Below, piece after piece: positions 35,959-48,999 of a DNA stretch of 64,000 bases. The notes under the pieces are model-generated. The model was not told the origin of the DNA, made no database searches, and was given only the letters and a program-made list of their open reading frames with translations. How positions within the stretch are numbered: the stretch's first letter is position 1; every line of letters starts with the position of its first letter. The stretch comes from Cadophora sp. MPI-SDFR-AT-0126 (lineage: Eukaryota > Ascomycota > Leotiomycetes > Helotiales > Ploettnerulaceae): positions 1,404,115-1,468,114 of the forward strand of contig JAGMVK010000015.1 of NCBI GenBank assembly GCA_020747065.1. The letters are read 5' to 3'. The position numbers and the translations under genes are program-made.

Positions 35959-38900
35959 TCAATGCTTCCTATGTTCCTGAATCCAAACGGGCATCGTGGG
36001 CTGAATCCCCAACTCATCCGTATCATCCAACTCAAACGGCTCAAACGGCGCCTTCCCTGCAATCCGCACAACATACGTACTACCTCCAACCAACATATCA
36101 CCCACATGCTGCTGGATGTTAAACCGATACTGACTCCCCTCGGCCAGCTTCCCGGCGTTTGTGACAGAGAAGTAAGCAGCGACGGAACCGTAGCCAGCGA
36201 TCTGCACCCCGGAGATGGAGACCAGAGAAGAGGGCGACGCGGTGTAGATTACGGGCGTGAACTGCGAGAAGAATTGGGTGCAGGGGCAGGAGGTGGGTGG
36301 GTTTGGATGGTGATGGCAGCCTTTGCATTTGAGGAGTTGACAGAGGGGGCATGGAGTACATTCGCAATGATGGTGGTGGTCGTCGTCCCCGCCATCGCCG
36401 TGGTGAGGGCAATGCTTTCCGTCTTTATCATGGTGATCACAGCCCGGACCGATTGTCCCTGGTTTCCCAGTGCTGGAAATGACTCCGGTAATAGATCCAG
36501 GAAGAGGTTTTGCGGTTTTGAGAGGCGTGAGCACGAATGAGATGACCAGTTCCTTTGGCAACCCCTGAAGGTTGATGACGAGTGTAGAGGTGCTGAGGGT
36601 CTTTGTGGGATTGTGGAACTCGATGTACTCGAGCATAGGGCGCCCACTTCCCGGGGCACCTCCACCGCCGCCGCCTCCAGGACGTCCACCAGGGTTGCTG
36701 GGAAGAGCTGGTCCGACATGCAGATTCTTTTGACCGATCTGCTTGTCGACTGGAGTGACATCGTCGAGGTTGAAGCTTGTTTGGTGGATTTGGCTGCTTG
36801 CTTGTTGAACGAAAGCTGCTACACAGTAGTGACCCGGATCGCCAGATCCCAGGGTTGGGACTGTCCATCTCCAAGATGCGATTTTAGGCTGGGAGGGGCT
36901 AATTCCATCTAGGCGAACAGGATTACCGATTGACTTCCAGGGACTGTCAGCAGGTAGTGCGGGATTAATGCCAGAAATGGAAAATTGACTCCAGAAGTTA
37001 AAGTTATTGCCCGAAGATGCACTCTTGTTCAGAGCCGGGAGACCGGCTCCGGCATTAGAATAGACGGCCCAGACCCAGACACCGTTGGCTGTGGAAAGAC
37101 CCCGATTGCGGACTTGCACATGGACATTTGCTTGATCGGCGGAAGGGAGATGCTCGCTGTTGTCGTTGAGCTGATCGAAGAGGACGTGGGACAATGGCTG
37201 ACCTCCTTCAGGGTCGGTTTGGAAGAATGTTATAGTTTGGCCATTCATGGTTGCCTGCTGCTGGGCATCTAGCTTGATGTCGGCACATTGGTAATGGTAG
37301 AGAGTTGAACCTGGATCCGATGGCTTATATGGGTTTGGTACGCCATCGGGCGACCTAGATAGCCGGCCCAGATCGAGGAGGTTGTCTCTCATGTAAAGGG
37401 CAAGTGCAGGATCGGTAGCCCCAGCCGTGATATCGATTTCCCACATCCCACGTGTGGGAACTGCCGCACGTAGAAGGGCTTTAGACTCCCCAGCGGTGCC
37501 AATACTGCCAGCCCACAAGTCATATATCCACTGGCCAGGCAATCCGTTGCTGATGTCGATCCAATCCGTGGTGGAACCCGCTCCTTCGAATGCTGTGAGC
37601 TGGTAGACCCGAGCACCATTCCCAGCATACATCACATTGCTCTGTAATGGATCTGCAACCAGTTTGCCGTACGAGAAGCCACTCGAATCGGGAAGATTGT
37701 TGCATATTGTTTGATTCCAGGAGTTTGCAGCTATGAGGAAGAGCGGGCTCACGGTCTCGAACTCGCCACCACCCTTGACAATAGATGATCCAAATAATAC
37801 AAAAGTATTGTTGACTCTATCGATGACGATTGAGGCAATTTCTGACCCTGTCGGCTTGTCGTTGGTAATCTCGGTCCATGTAGGTGTAGCCGTGGCGGCA
37901 TTGGTGGATAGGAACAAGCGCTGATCGGTTGTAGCAAAAGCTGCAATATTGACGTTGTTCGGGCTGGCTGCGATAATATTGACGTTGTTCAACCCAAAAT
38001 CTTGACTGATAGTTACAGCATGAGCGGATTGGTCTACCCTGGCGAGGGCTTGGTAAATAATAGACACCGTCGCACCGGCGCTGTGAGCATTGGTGAACGT
38101 TGCTGTGAAAGTAGTCGATGTGACGCTTGTGACCGTGACAATTTCAGAAGTAGCCAATGAAGCATCGATTTGGAGAACCGAGCCTTTCACGATGTTCGCC
38201 ATGGAAGCTGGAGTGACGGTTGCTGTACCGATGGCTATTGCTAGCTGGATCGTTGTACCAGGAAACTCAACTCGAATGCCAGCCAGACAGTTTCCATTGG
38301 CATCGGCAACAAAATTGCTTGTCCCGTTGACAAGACTCCCGTTCAATGTGACGTTCGCCCAGAGTGGTGCATATCCTCCTTGATCCGTATGGAGATACAT
38401 ATGGAAGGGAGAACCAAGTTCATTCCAAACCTACTCATATGTACAGTACATTAGCCACAAATCATTCCACACGTGAAGGCCAGGAGGGGGAGTCAAGTTT
38501 GAGCTCACCTTCACACCGTTACTACCCCGAGCCACTGCGACGAACCTAACATCAGCATCTTGGATTCCGCGCCACGTTAAAGCCCCATCCCCAGCGGCTA
38601 TTCCAGTGTCCTGACAAACGATATACCCCAAGGCGGCGATTGTGGGATCACAATTGTACTGGTAAATAGCACTTGACTGCTTTCCATGCGAATAATTCTG
38701 CACAACGGGCGAGTTGAAGTTGTATTGAGCGGTATTATCATGATCCGATGCAGGCGCCGGGAGGGTGACCGTAGGATCAGCAATACTATTAGAGACACCT
38801 AATCCGCCGTCGGAGCCAATGTACGTGAATGGAATAGTAGCGTCAAGAGGAGGGTCTGGAAAGAATGCCAACGAGTGATAATCCCCATGGAGGTCGTCTC

Positions 38901-39909
38901 CGGTACCGACCCAGGTCCTACCACTATCCACAGAGCGCGAGAGACCGATGGAACCGAAGAACAGAACATCCTGAGAACCATTTCCAGGAGAGTTTGGAGC
39001 GACTGCGAACAAGTCATCGTAAAGACTAGGGAATTCAGGCTGGTTGGTAAACCATCCAACGTAGCTTGGTTGAGGTGGGCTTGTCATGGGAATCGCCATC
39101 CATGTGCTTGTCGATTCTTCAGCGGTGTACAAAGAAGCAGTGGCCCCATTTTGGAAGAACCAGACATATGGCCGTGGAGCCAAGCGGCAGATATCGATTC
39201 GCATACCATCAAAGCTTCCAACCGATGGCAGGTTCGATGTCGCTGTACTGGTTAAATTGGTCCAACTAGAAGGACTGGTCGGATCGATGGCGTGCAAAAT
39301 GCCGGTGTTCTCAATTCCTGCATAGAAATCTGCCCGCGCTCGAGACCGGGGGTTGGTGGGAAACCAAGCAGCGAAGTCAGATAGGTTGCCGCTTAGAACC
39401 TGCGCAAAGGTTGCTCCACCATCGGCCGATCGCCATACTCCGTTGTTACAGGCAGCGTACACGGTTGAAGTGCTTGGATTGGATGCGGTTCGCGGGTCGA
39501 CGACTAATTTGAACACTCCGCTGCCAGTATTGGCAAATGTCGGGTTCCAGGAGTTACCCGCGGTGCCTGGAGAAGTGTATACCCTACCAGAGTAAGTTCC
39601 CAGGTATACATATCCAGTTACCAGAGGGTTGATGGCAATACTGCTCGCATTCACGTTTGCCGGATCTGTCTGTTGGAGTCCGTCAACAATGGGGGTCCAG
39701 CTAGTTCCGCCGTCAGTGGTACGAAAGGCAGAATTTCCACCGCTTGTTGGTGCCTCGACTGTGTAAATTGTACCAGGGTCTGTGGGATCGACTGCTGCGC
39801 TCTGTACCAGTGTTTGCCGACCGTTTTCATTGCGTCGAGAAAGACGGGAGAAATTTGCATCCCTCGGAGCAAAGACAAAGTCCGGTCCGATTGGAACCCA
39901 TGTAGACAT
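35959..39909 (-). CDS. BNR/Asp-box beta-propeller protein with His/Cys-rich segment, 1290 aa
   Basis: Exon 1 is 39909-38509, the intron 38508-38431 (78 bp, GTGAGC..CTAAT..TAG), and exon 2 38430-35959 ending TGA. The frame is kept (NGVK|VWNEL). Start MSTWVPIGP at 39909 is the first ATG of the frame; no clear signal peptide. Asp-box motifs typical of sialidase/sortilin-like propellers are at residues ~64-71 (TTDGGTSW), ~161-168 (SADGGATF) and ~326-333 (SVDSGRTW), with GSDGGLGVS at ~366. The middle (residues ~480-1040) keeps a beta-rich, BNR-like style. A glycine linker (~1047-1065) leads to a beta domain and then a strongly His/Asp/Cys-rich stretch (~1130-1185: HHDKDGKHCPHH, DDDHHHHCECTPCPLC) that looks metal-binding. 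No sialidase Arg triad was identified, so hydrolase activity is not claimed. The few introns and layout resemble bacterial BNR-repeat proteins; horizontal origin is possible but untested. Confidence 0.82.
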
Positions 39910-41437
39910 GATGGGCAGCAATGTGTGAGCGGCGAGAACTTATCAGAATGGTATATCAAGAGGTTACTCTTGTATCATATAATAATAACAGGTCCTGTCT
40001 AGCAATGAAGAAGGCGTCGGAGGAAATATAATGAGAACATTCTGATAAGGCGATTGAATTGAACGGTTCGGTTGCTCCGCGGGATTGTTTAAAGAGCCAC
40101 TGCCCTTGTGATGAAAACGCAAAGCGAGGGTCGAACAAAGGATTGAGCACGAGGCTGAGAAGATCATGAGATGATGGTCTGAGAGGGGAACTTCCCGTGC
40201 AGGATTCCGACTATAGAAGACATTTGTTTTAGATACGCCATGGCGCACATTTGTTTGAATAAAATAAGACTTTGATTGGAGATAGATGGACTGCCATGTG
40301 CTGTAAATGGTCTTGAAGTTGGAGCGGCAGGATGCATTAGTTTCGATCACTCAGCTGGAGTGACCCGCTTAGGTGCAACCTCAGCACATGTTCTGTGGAG
40401 CTGGCCGAAAGCTTGATTTATGGCAACTTGTGTAACCATACCATCGCATGTCAGTTTGGTAAATGTGGCGCGAAAAACTGTCGACTCTCGGAGATCCTGC
40501 ACTTCGGAATCTCTTGGCTAATAGAATGCAAGAATAAAATGCATGAATCTATAATCAGCTGGCCCAGATAATAACACAAGCTTTGTCTCACGGCTGTCTT
40601 GGAGCCACCCTCCCACAAAACGCCGAAGCTGGGAGGCTGCACACGACCTCTGATTGGGAGATTTGACCGGCACTGCGAGTCGTGACCCGTTGTGGCTTGA
40701 GATCCAGAGATGTTTTAAATAATTTCCAATCAAAAGTTGAAATCCCCGCAGCTGAAAGACTGGCACTCCGCTTCGCGAAGCCTTGGTGGCTGGAATCGCC
40801 CAATTATGACCACTTGTCTTGGCTAGAACGTCGGCGTTAAGACGGCTGAACTTTTGTGGGATGATGGAGTGGGTGAATTGAGGTGGGAGGAGCGTTGCTG
40901 CACATCGCAATCGATGTCCCAGAGCTCCTAGGACGCTGAGATCTTTCCCAACTTCGGGAGTGACCACCTTGCGACTTTATCAAGTGCTATAGTGTGATTT
41001 CACATGCAGCAGTTGAGCTGTCAGCCAGCATGGTGGAAAACTTTGAGGAGGCTTGCCAAGTCCCAACTCTGTCGACGCCCGAAAGTAAGCAAGTGGCGTG
41101 ATCAGATGCAGGTAACACTTTACTCGTTCAGCCTTACGGCAGTCTTATTTTGGCTAGGATTAATAGTCTGGATATGAAACAAGGCTTCAGCTCCTTTGCA
41201 TAGTTAAAGGGGCCGGGATAGGAAAAGGTTAAGGTCTCGAATCCTACCCCTAGCAATCCCCGGATTTGCGGCGTAAATCCAGAATTCGTAGGCGAGATGA
41301 CTCTAGATCAAGGGGGAGGGCACAGACCAGTTCACCATAAATCCTGCACTATAAATCCAGAATACTCCTAGCGCTTGGGGGAGTTTCCTCTACAGCTACT
41401 AGCGAGTAGAGGGGGGGAGATCTGATTATCGGGGGCC
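39910..41437. other. Upstream region of the propeller gene and border of the subtelomere
   Basis: Normal composition to about 41.1 kb; the 149-codon minus-strand frame at 40518-40967 has no protein-like character. Two related words with TAAATCCAGAATTC/TAAATCCAGAATAC occur at about 41275 and 41353. Subtelomeric TLH-type sequence starts at 41438. Confidence 0.5.
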
Positions 41438-44400
41438 ATGGGCGACCCTTTTATTTACTTGTCGGCGTGGTAGGTGCTACTCTGTACGTCTTGCGGCTAC
41501 TGCCTCCGGCCTGGATATGATGTCTGGGTTCGATACCTAAGGCAGTACTCGCACTACTTAAAAGGGGCGTCATTGAAGGCTCTCGTGGAGCTGTTTAGTA
41601 GCTACGACCTTCGGGCGGCAGAGGCAGAGCTAGCGCGGCTGCTAGCGAAGGCTATCCCAGGGCTAAGGCTCCTTGACGGCTTCCAGTGCCTGACCTGCGC
41701 AGCCCACCTCACAAGGGATTGCAAGTTGATGTAATAGCACGTATCGAAAGCCCACTAGTAAAAGCTAGTATTACATGAGAAGAGTCCTCTATAGCGGGGG
41801 TACAAGCTTCAGACTTTCTTTACCGAGAATCGCTGGATTCGGTATTTTGTAATAGAGGAGGGAGAAGTAGCTACTAGAGAGAGCTCTGAATACTCTTTTA
41901 CAATTAGCTTAGATTCAAGGGAAGTAGACTTCTTTACGTAGCTTAATAAGGACGCAGCTATTGCAAATAAGGATACTAAAGCAGAAGCTAACACTATTTA
42001 TAGCTTTAGTAGCTATAAGTCTGCTATAGTGCTGTAGCTTTGATAGACAGGTATTAAGGAGTATACACGGGGCTTAAAGAAGGACGAGATACACACCTCT
42101 TTTATAGTGCTAAAGAATACTAAAAGCGAGCCTAAGCTATTCTTAATACTAGAGGTTATAGATAAGATCTTTATAAAAGCGTATAGCTAGTGCTTTAATA
42201 ACCTAGACTACATGCTAATTTAGCTACAGTAGCTAGCGCTGAGCCACTTCTATATTACTGCTAGCCTAGGGCAGAAGACGCGCGCGTTTAACGCGAAGAA
42301 GAAGCCTAATACGCTTAAGACTAACTTCGGCTACTAGAAGCAGTTCTTAACTTACTACTACTAGGTAGCCTACTACGGTAGCTACTTTACTACAGCTGAT
42401 AACGACTAGCGGACCCCGGAGAGCTGTATTTAGCTCACGGATAGCTAGGAAAATACGTAGGAAGCGGCCTTCTAAAGCGCTATAGAGTAAGACTGGCCTA
42501 CACTTAGAAACGCTATATCGGACCTCTTAATAGCGCTGCTCTACTATAAATTTAAAGGTAATTAATATAGCTCCCTACTACTTAGCTTCTACGCTATACT
42601 TAGCGTTAAGTTACATACTAAGTCTTAAAAGGAGCTAGGTAATTATAATAATTACTTATTTAACGTGATCTGGGTTATATAACTAATTATCTTCCACGCT
42701 AGCGCCTATCTGGAGAAGGCAGAGCTAAGTAATACACTTAAGCGCATTAAGTAGTATTACAGGAAATTCTTAAAGCAGGATACTAAGACTCCTATAAGCG
42801 AGATCCTTAGCTAGCGCTTACTACTGTTTACTATTTTAAAGAAGGTTATTAAGCCGCACTAAATATAGTAGGATATAGATAAGAAGGTTCTAACCTACTA
42901 AGACATTAATTTATATATGGATTATATACCGTAGCTCTTACTCTTTGACTTTTAGTAGGCCTAGTACTTACTTTATAATAAGCTGATATTTAGGGCCCAG
43001 AACCTTTCACGGATACGTACTTAGGTTTTAAAGGATAACTTAGACGCTAATACTTTTAAATAGTTTTTTAGCTAGTACTAGGAGAATATTAAGCTAGTGA
43101 AGCTACTAGCGAGGTCTTTACTAACTGTTATCTAAGACTTGAAGCCGTTATAGGACTTATTCCTAGATACTACCGCAGATAGCGCTAAGGTCTAGCGAGG
43201 AAAGGCGATTAAACGGTATAAAGCTATAGCTAACGAGTTCCTAAAAAGGCTCTTAGTCTTAATCTATATAGGTTCTAGCTAGCCTCTACGTAAGAGTGAA
43301 CTATTCTCCGTTACCTAGCGTAATACCTAGCGGCGGCGAAACGTTTACCTTAAGTATAGGCTAGTTATACTACATACTATATACTATAAAAGTTAGTAGT
43401 AAATAGGTAAAGTTAAGGATAATATCCAGTTCTTACTTATACTTATTAGAGACCTCTTACTAGACTACTTAGTAGTTATTATCTCGCTCCTCTAGGTCTT
43501 CCTCCGCCAGTCTGCCCCGTATACTATTATCTCTCTGTACTTATAGTAGTAAGATAGCAAGGTTTAAGCTAATAATTAGCTCACGCGATACATAAAGCAG
43601 GCGTGTAGTTAGGCTAGTATCCCCCGGCTATATATTACTAACTAGCGGTAGATAACAGTTAATATTATTAAAATTAAGTTTATAGCTAATATTAAGTACT
43701 TTAAGGTTAATAATAGGGCTAATAACGAGGATACTAAAGAGATTAAGGCTAATATTTGGGTTATAATTAAGCAGTGGAACTATAGTACACGGATTATTAA
43801 TTAAGTATATATAAACTAGTATAATACTAACTTTAGGAACGTATAGAATAGCCTTATTCGTTAGAATTTACGTGCTTTAATTCTATGGAAGGACTTATAA
43901 GGGCTTGACCAGCTACTTAGACTAACTAGGAAGAGGAAGTGGGATAGTAAAGATATTAGTAATCTGTAAATACTTAAGAAGATTACTATAGGGATCTACT
44001 AGCTACAAAAGAAGTAATTAGCTATAACTCTACTAAAGAGTATAAGAAAGCTATACTTAGATAATATACTAAAGTGGAAGTCAGTAGCTTAGGAGCGGGC
44101 TATAATTACTATTATATTATAGACTAAGTAGGTAGTAGTTATTATAGCTACTAGCGAAGGAAAGAGTTTACTATTCATACTATCCTATATTCTCCCTAAT
44201 ACTAGGGTAATAATCTTAGTCTTACTACTTATATCTTTATAAGGGGACCTTCTTCACCGAGTCCAAGAGTTAGGGATTAATTACTTAGTATAGTCGCCTG
44301 GCAAGTAGCAAGATATACTCTTAGTATTTATTATAGTTAAAGCAGTATATATAGAACAGTTTTGGACCTACACTTATAAGCTCGCGGCTACGCAAGACCT

Positions 44401-44900
44401 TAGCCGTATTATATTTAATAAGACTTACTTAACTATTATAGTATTTAATTATCGCTAAGCTATAGTTAATCTTATCTTAATCTGTAATGTCTATACGTAG
44501 TTTATTTACTTAATAGCTACTCTACCTTTAATAATATAAGCCATATTTAAATAGTAGAATAACTTAGTAAACTCTAAGGTAATCTAAGTATTAATAAACT
44601 AGTAAAATCTGTTCTATATAGTATAGCAGGCTATTAAGCGAGGGAGTCTACTTGAAGAAGGCGCGCGAAGGGCAAGGGACGCGTAAGAGAATAGCTAGCT
44701 CTTAGATTAGGCTTAAGATAAGATTATCTTATATGTTTAAATAAAGGAAGATACTACTACACTAGCTGAGCTACTTTGCTGCTCCTAGTACATAGCTAAT
44801 ATAGGCATAACTAAGTAGAAGAAGGAGCTACTAAGAATATAACTTACTTCCTACCTCTAGAAATTCGCGTATTTATAGCATAAATATTTTCTACTTACTT
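41438..44900 (+). pseudogene. Telomere-linked RecQ helicase-like gene, copy 1, RIPed
   Basis: ATG 41438, with TAG for CAG after LSAW. The OrsD-type zinc-finger N-terminus reads CTSCGYCLRPGYDVW and LRQYSHYLKG, then LDGFQCLTCAAHLTRD. A central region is shared with copy 2 (VDFFT-LNKDAAI; KAEANTIYSFSSYKSA). Around 43.27-43.85 kb there is a tyrosine-recombinase-like domain: PLRKSELFSVT-RNT-RRRNV, YLKYRLVI, VKDNIQFL, N-R (for NWR) and WNYSTRIIN-VYI (for HST-T..YA). Helicase follows: ATSEGKSLLF (Walker A), RVQELGI, SRIIFNKTYLT (for the DExH box) and KIILYVQIKEDTTTLAELL. Motifs V and VI are not traceable past about 44.86 kb. Nearly all stops fall where Gln is expected. Confidence 0.78.
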
Positions 44901-45059
44901 AATCTTACCCCGGTTAGGGGCTCTATATAGGCTATTACTTTATGAATATTCTTTTATAAATATAGAATTCCCACGGGGGCCGCCTTATAGCCTTATAGCC
45001 CTACAGCGGCTTAATAGAATCGCAGGGACGTCGTGGGGATTATAGTAGCTAGCTTTTCA

Positions 45060-47250
45060 TATATCTAAGTCTATAGCGTGGTGCTTTGTATCAAGTACTA
45101 GACCTGCCTCCTCCCCTTTCGTAGTAGTTAGGAACGATACCTGAGGTAGTCCCTATACTACTGCAAAGGGCCGCAGTTACAGGCTCTCCTTAACCTCTTC
45201 ACGACGTATAAGCTACAGCTGCCGAGTCGAGTAGTACTACCTAATTCGCCTTGCTTAGCTATTAACGGCCTACGTTACTATTCAGCTTTCATATACTGCC
45301 TTTGCACTAGCTACCTCACGCGGTCGAAGCACGCCCTAGAGGTACACGTATCTAAGGCCTACTAGTAGAAGCTAGCGTAGTAAGTTAAGGGCAGCTCGTA
45401 GCGGAAGTATACTATTTAAACCTTCTTCGCTAAGAAGTAGCATATCTGGTATTTTATTGTGGATAACGCTAAGGGAGCTATAAGAGCCTCAGGGGCCTTA
45501 GACACTAGTACTGAGAGCTTAGATTTAGGAGAGGCAGACTTTTTCAAATTACTTAATAAGGATACAGCTATTGTAAGGGAAGATACTAAAGCAGAAGCTA
45601 ATATTATTTATGGTTTTAATAGCTACAAATCTGCCGTAGTGCTATAGCTGCGGTGAATTAGCGTCAAGGAGTATACGCGGGGCCTGAAGAAGAACGAGAT
45701 ATATAGCTCCTTTATAGTACTTAAGAATAGTAAAAGGGAATCTGAGCTATTCTTAATACTAGAGGTTATAAATAAGATCTTTTCCAAGGCATAGAGCTAG
45801 TGCTTTAATAGCTCGGACTATATACTAACTTAGCTATAGTAGCTAATATTAAGCTACTTCTATATTACTGCTGCCCTAGGGTAGAAGACGCGGGTATTCG
45901 ACCCTAAGAAGGAGCTTATTACGCTTAAGACTAATTTTAGTTACTAGAAGCAGTTCCTGACCTATTACTACTAAGTAGTGTACTGCGACAGCTACTTTAA
46001 TAGAGCAGACGATAACTAGTAGATCCCTGAAAGCTGTATTGAATTCACGCTTGCTTAAGAGTAGGCTTAGGAAGCAGCTATTTAGTGTATTATTAAGTAA
46101 GATTGGCTTATACTAAGAAATACTATGTTAGTCGTCTTAATAGCGCTGATTTACTATAAGTTTAGAGGTAATTAGTATAGCTCTACTTTACTCAGCTTTT
46201 GCGCTATACTAAGCATTAAGCTATATATAAAGACCTAGAAGGAATTAAGTAATTATAATAGTTACTTATTTAGTATAATCTGGGTTATGTAATTAATTAT
46301 CTTCTACGCAAGTGTTTTTTTAGAGAAGGCAGAGCTAGGTTATACGCTTAAGTGTATTAAATAATATTATTAATAGTTCTTGAGGTAAGATACTGAGACT
46401 TTTATAAGTAAGATTCTTAGCTAGTGCTTACTATTATTTACTATCTTAAAGGAGGTCGTTAGGCTATACTAAGTATAGTAGGATGTAGATAAGAAGATCT
46501 TAATATATTAAAATATTAATTTATATATAGATTATATACCGCAGCTCTTACTCTTCGAATTCCAGTAGGCTCGGCACTTATTATATAACAAGCTAATATT
46601 TGGGGCCTAGGGCTTTCCGCGGATATATACGTAGGCTCTAAAGGATAACTTAAACGCTAATACTTTTAGCTAGTTCTTTAGCTAGCACTAGGAGAACGTT
46701 AAGTTACTTAAGCTACTTACGAGGTCTTTAGTAATTATTATTTAGGACTTAAAGCTATTGCAAGATTTGTTCCTTAACACGATTGCAAACAGTACTAAGG
46801 TCTAGCGGTAAAAGGTAATTAACTGGTATAAGTCTATTATAGACGAGTTCCTGAAGAAGTGGGTAGTCCCTACTTATATGGGCTTTAGTTAACCCCTGCG
46901 CGTGAGTAAGCTATTATTTATTACTTGGCGTAATACCTAGCGGCGGCGGAGCGTTTACCTTAAGTATAGGCTAGTAATACTATATATTACATACTATAAA
47001 GGTTAGTAGTAAACGAGTAAGTTTACGGATAATATCTAGTTTTTACTTACGGCGCTTAGGGACCTTTTACTAGATTACTTAATATATGTTATTCCTCTAT
47101 GCTAAGTCTTCCTTCGCTAGTTTATTCTATATGCTATTATATTTTCTTATCTTTTGTAATAAGATAGTAAGGTCTGGGTTAATAATTGCTTAATATAGTG
47201 TATAAAGTAGGTATATACTTAGGTAAGTATTTCTTAGCTATATATTACTA
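45060..47250 (+). pseudogene. Telomere-linked helicase-like gene, copy 2, truncated and RIPed
   Basis: Paralogue of copy 1. The OrsD-like start (LCIKYQTCLLPFRSS-ERYLRQS, with Cys to Tyr at one finger ligand) is followed by SLDLGEADFFKLLNKDTAIV and KAEANIIYGFNSYKSAVVL near 45.46-45.64 kb. Recombinase Box I is recognisable (PLRVSKLLFITWRNT-RRRSV, ~46.9 kb). The match to copy 1 runs to TATATATTACTA (47250) and stops dead at the 115-bp twin-hairpin module, between recombinase Box I and the Trp-Arg box. The helicase half is absent. Confidence 0.75.
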
Positions 47251-47365
47251 CCTCCTATGCGGGGGCCCTTTTGCGGTCCAAAAGGGGGGCGCGGGCCTGG
47301 GAGCGGCCCGTGCCCACCCTACGCGCACGGACTTATATTCTAAAAGGTTACATCCTAAAAGGCCT
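47251..47365. repeat. Twin-hairpin module at the break of TLH copy 2
   Basis: 115 bp, nearly identical to 54709-54823. Two consecutive hairpins: CCCTTTT/AAAAGGG (47266-47272 and 47280-47286, loop GCGGTCC) and CGGGCC/GGCCCG (47292-47297 and 47305-47310, loop TGGGAGC). It continues with GCGCACGGACTTA and AAAAGGTTACATCCTAAAAG. It starts exactly where homology between TLH copies 1 and 2 ends. Confidence 0.8.
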
Positions 47366-47889
47366 AAGGGCTCCCCCCTCCCCCAACGCCGCTACGGTAA
47401 TCGCTAGGCCTACTTATATTATCCGTTGAGTAAGGAAACGCGTATCGATCATAGGGTGTCTAAGGTAAGCGATTATAAAGCGTAGTAAAGGATCCTGCTT
47501 AATATAAGCCTGCGAGTACTAGTAGCATTAAGCGAGCGAGGACTAAAACAAACAAACTAACTATCAAATAAACAAACCTACAAACCTACTCTATGACGTC
47601 TCCTACGGTAGTACGAACTGTTGGAAGTATTAGCCTAGTCGCTGATTAAAGGTTAAAAGATTAGATCAGCTATAGTAGTTTATAGTAGTAGCGAGTAAGG
47701 GCTGATTAGGGTAGTAGAGTACGAGTATAACCCCGTAGCCTAGACCTTAGAAAGGGGAGGGGAGGTAGGAAATATAAAAGAAAGAATAGAGTTAGTTAAA
47801 AAGTAAATTAACGATTTTATTTAAAACGCCCCGAAATCTACCGCGCGCTACACTAGACTAGTTTGATAGTAGTTTAGGCCTTATTGCCT
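47366..47889. other. RIPed DNA, no gene seen
   Basis: Repetitive-looking, stop-rich. A GACTAAAACAAAC word near 47540 recurs near 49970, where it forms one arm of an inverted repeat. Confidence 0.4.
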
Positions 47890-48235
47890 AGAACATAGAG
47901 AATTAAGCCTGTGTTCACTAAGATCCTAACTAAGTCCTACGCCTACTCTGCGGCGGCCCGCTCGTACTCCTTAGCGAGGGGGGAGTACAGGTTTCCGTGG
48001 TAAGGCTAGGAGAGGACTTAGTAGGTACATATGAGGGTTGGAGGGGGGAATTACTTACTGCGAACAACGCTAGAGTGGTTTCGGCTATCGTACTCTGCGC
48101 TACGTAGCGAGAGGCCCTGTAGCAGTCATGGACCTCGAGGTAGAGCCGGCCTTCCGAATCAACCTTCATTTTTACCTCTAGAAACACTGTTAGTTCCAGA
48201 TTCAAATATGCGATGGTTAAGAAACTCAAGAAAAT
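47890..48235 (-). pseudogene. Fragment of an unknown protein gene with an intron, RIPed
   Basis: The minus strand reads ELTVFLEVKMKVDSEGRLYL and YVAQSTIAETTLALFA, then a GTAAGT donor (48054-48059 on plus), an intron ending CTCCTAG, and PYHGNLYSPLAKEYERAAAE followed by two TAG codons at plausible Gln positions and DLVRIL. The spliced, protein-like reading and Gln-type stops support a former gene. I do not recognise the family; the 5' part is missing or eroded. Confidence 0.5.
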
Positions 48236-48999
48236 TACCGCTAAGCCACTCGACTTAATCGATGTTTTGCTTTTGTTTATTTCAATAGGTATAGTTAATA
48301 GGAATTCCCTAGCTTACTCGAACGCATTCGGAAGGGCGTATACTAAAGGAGAGGGTATAATCGGGACGTAGGTAGTAAGGTCGTATATCTAAGTCTAGAA
48401 TCTAGGTAGAGGTTTATACGGAAAGGGGATGTATAGTTTAAGCGAGGCCGAGTACATGATATATGACGTACGGCTAGTCTCGAGAGGCGATCCGCATAGC
48501 CCATGTATCTATACGACCGATTGTTTTGCTATTCTATAGTTGAAGTCCCCTCTCGCAGTTACTCCTTGCAGTTATCGCTACTGCTATTTACCGCCGCCTC
48601 TTTACTACTACTACTTATAGCTATTACTCATCGACGCAATATCTTCATGTATCTCTAAATCCTTATAGTAAGCTTTTATAGTCTATGTATTTGTATCACC
48701 TAGCTGTTTTATTACTATACAGTAGTTCAAGTTATCTCCTGCAGTTACTTGCTATAGTTACTCCCCGTAGCTACTATTGCGATCTATCAGCGCCGCTACC
48801 CACCGCTGCTATTCGCTACCGCAATTTATTCATGCACTGAAACTATTATTATAAGTTATTACAGTCTATACCTTAGGGGTACCCAGCTGTTTTACTACTA
48901 TATAATTGAAGTCTGGCACGCGCAATTATTCCCTAAAGATTAAGTTCTAAGCAGGCTATGTATCCAGATAACTGATTCTATAATATCTAATTTGTAAAA

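Noticed and set aside
35962..36912. Plus-strand ORFs of 192 and 99 codons and minus-strand ORFs in other frames
   Set aside because: Shadows of the propeller gene, whose frame is open for over 800 codons and carries recognisable motifs.
40518..40967. A 149-codon minus-strand ORF upstream of the propeller gene
   Set aside because: Composition is not protein-like, no convincing start or homology-like motif, and it overlaps a probable promoter region.
41190..41270. A possible tRNA T-arm/B box (GGTCTCGAATCC) near 41.24 kb
   Set aside because: No D-arm, anticodon arm or acceptor stem could be built around it.
47186..47407. A 73-codon ORF crossing the twin-hairpin module
   Set aside because: It runs from degraded TLH sequence through the hairpins, so it is a chance fusion.
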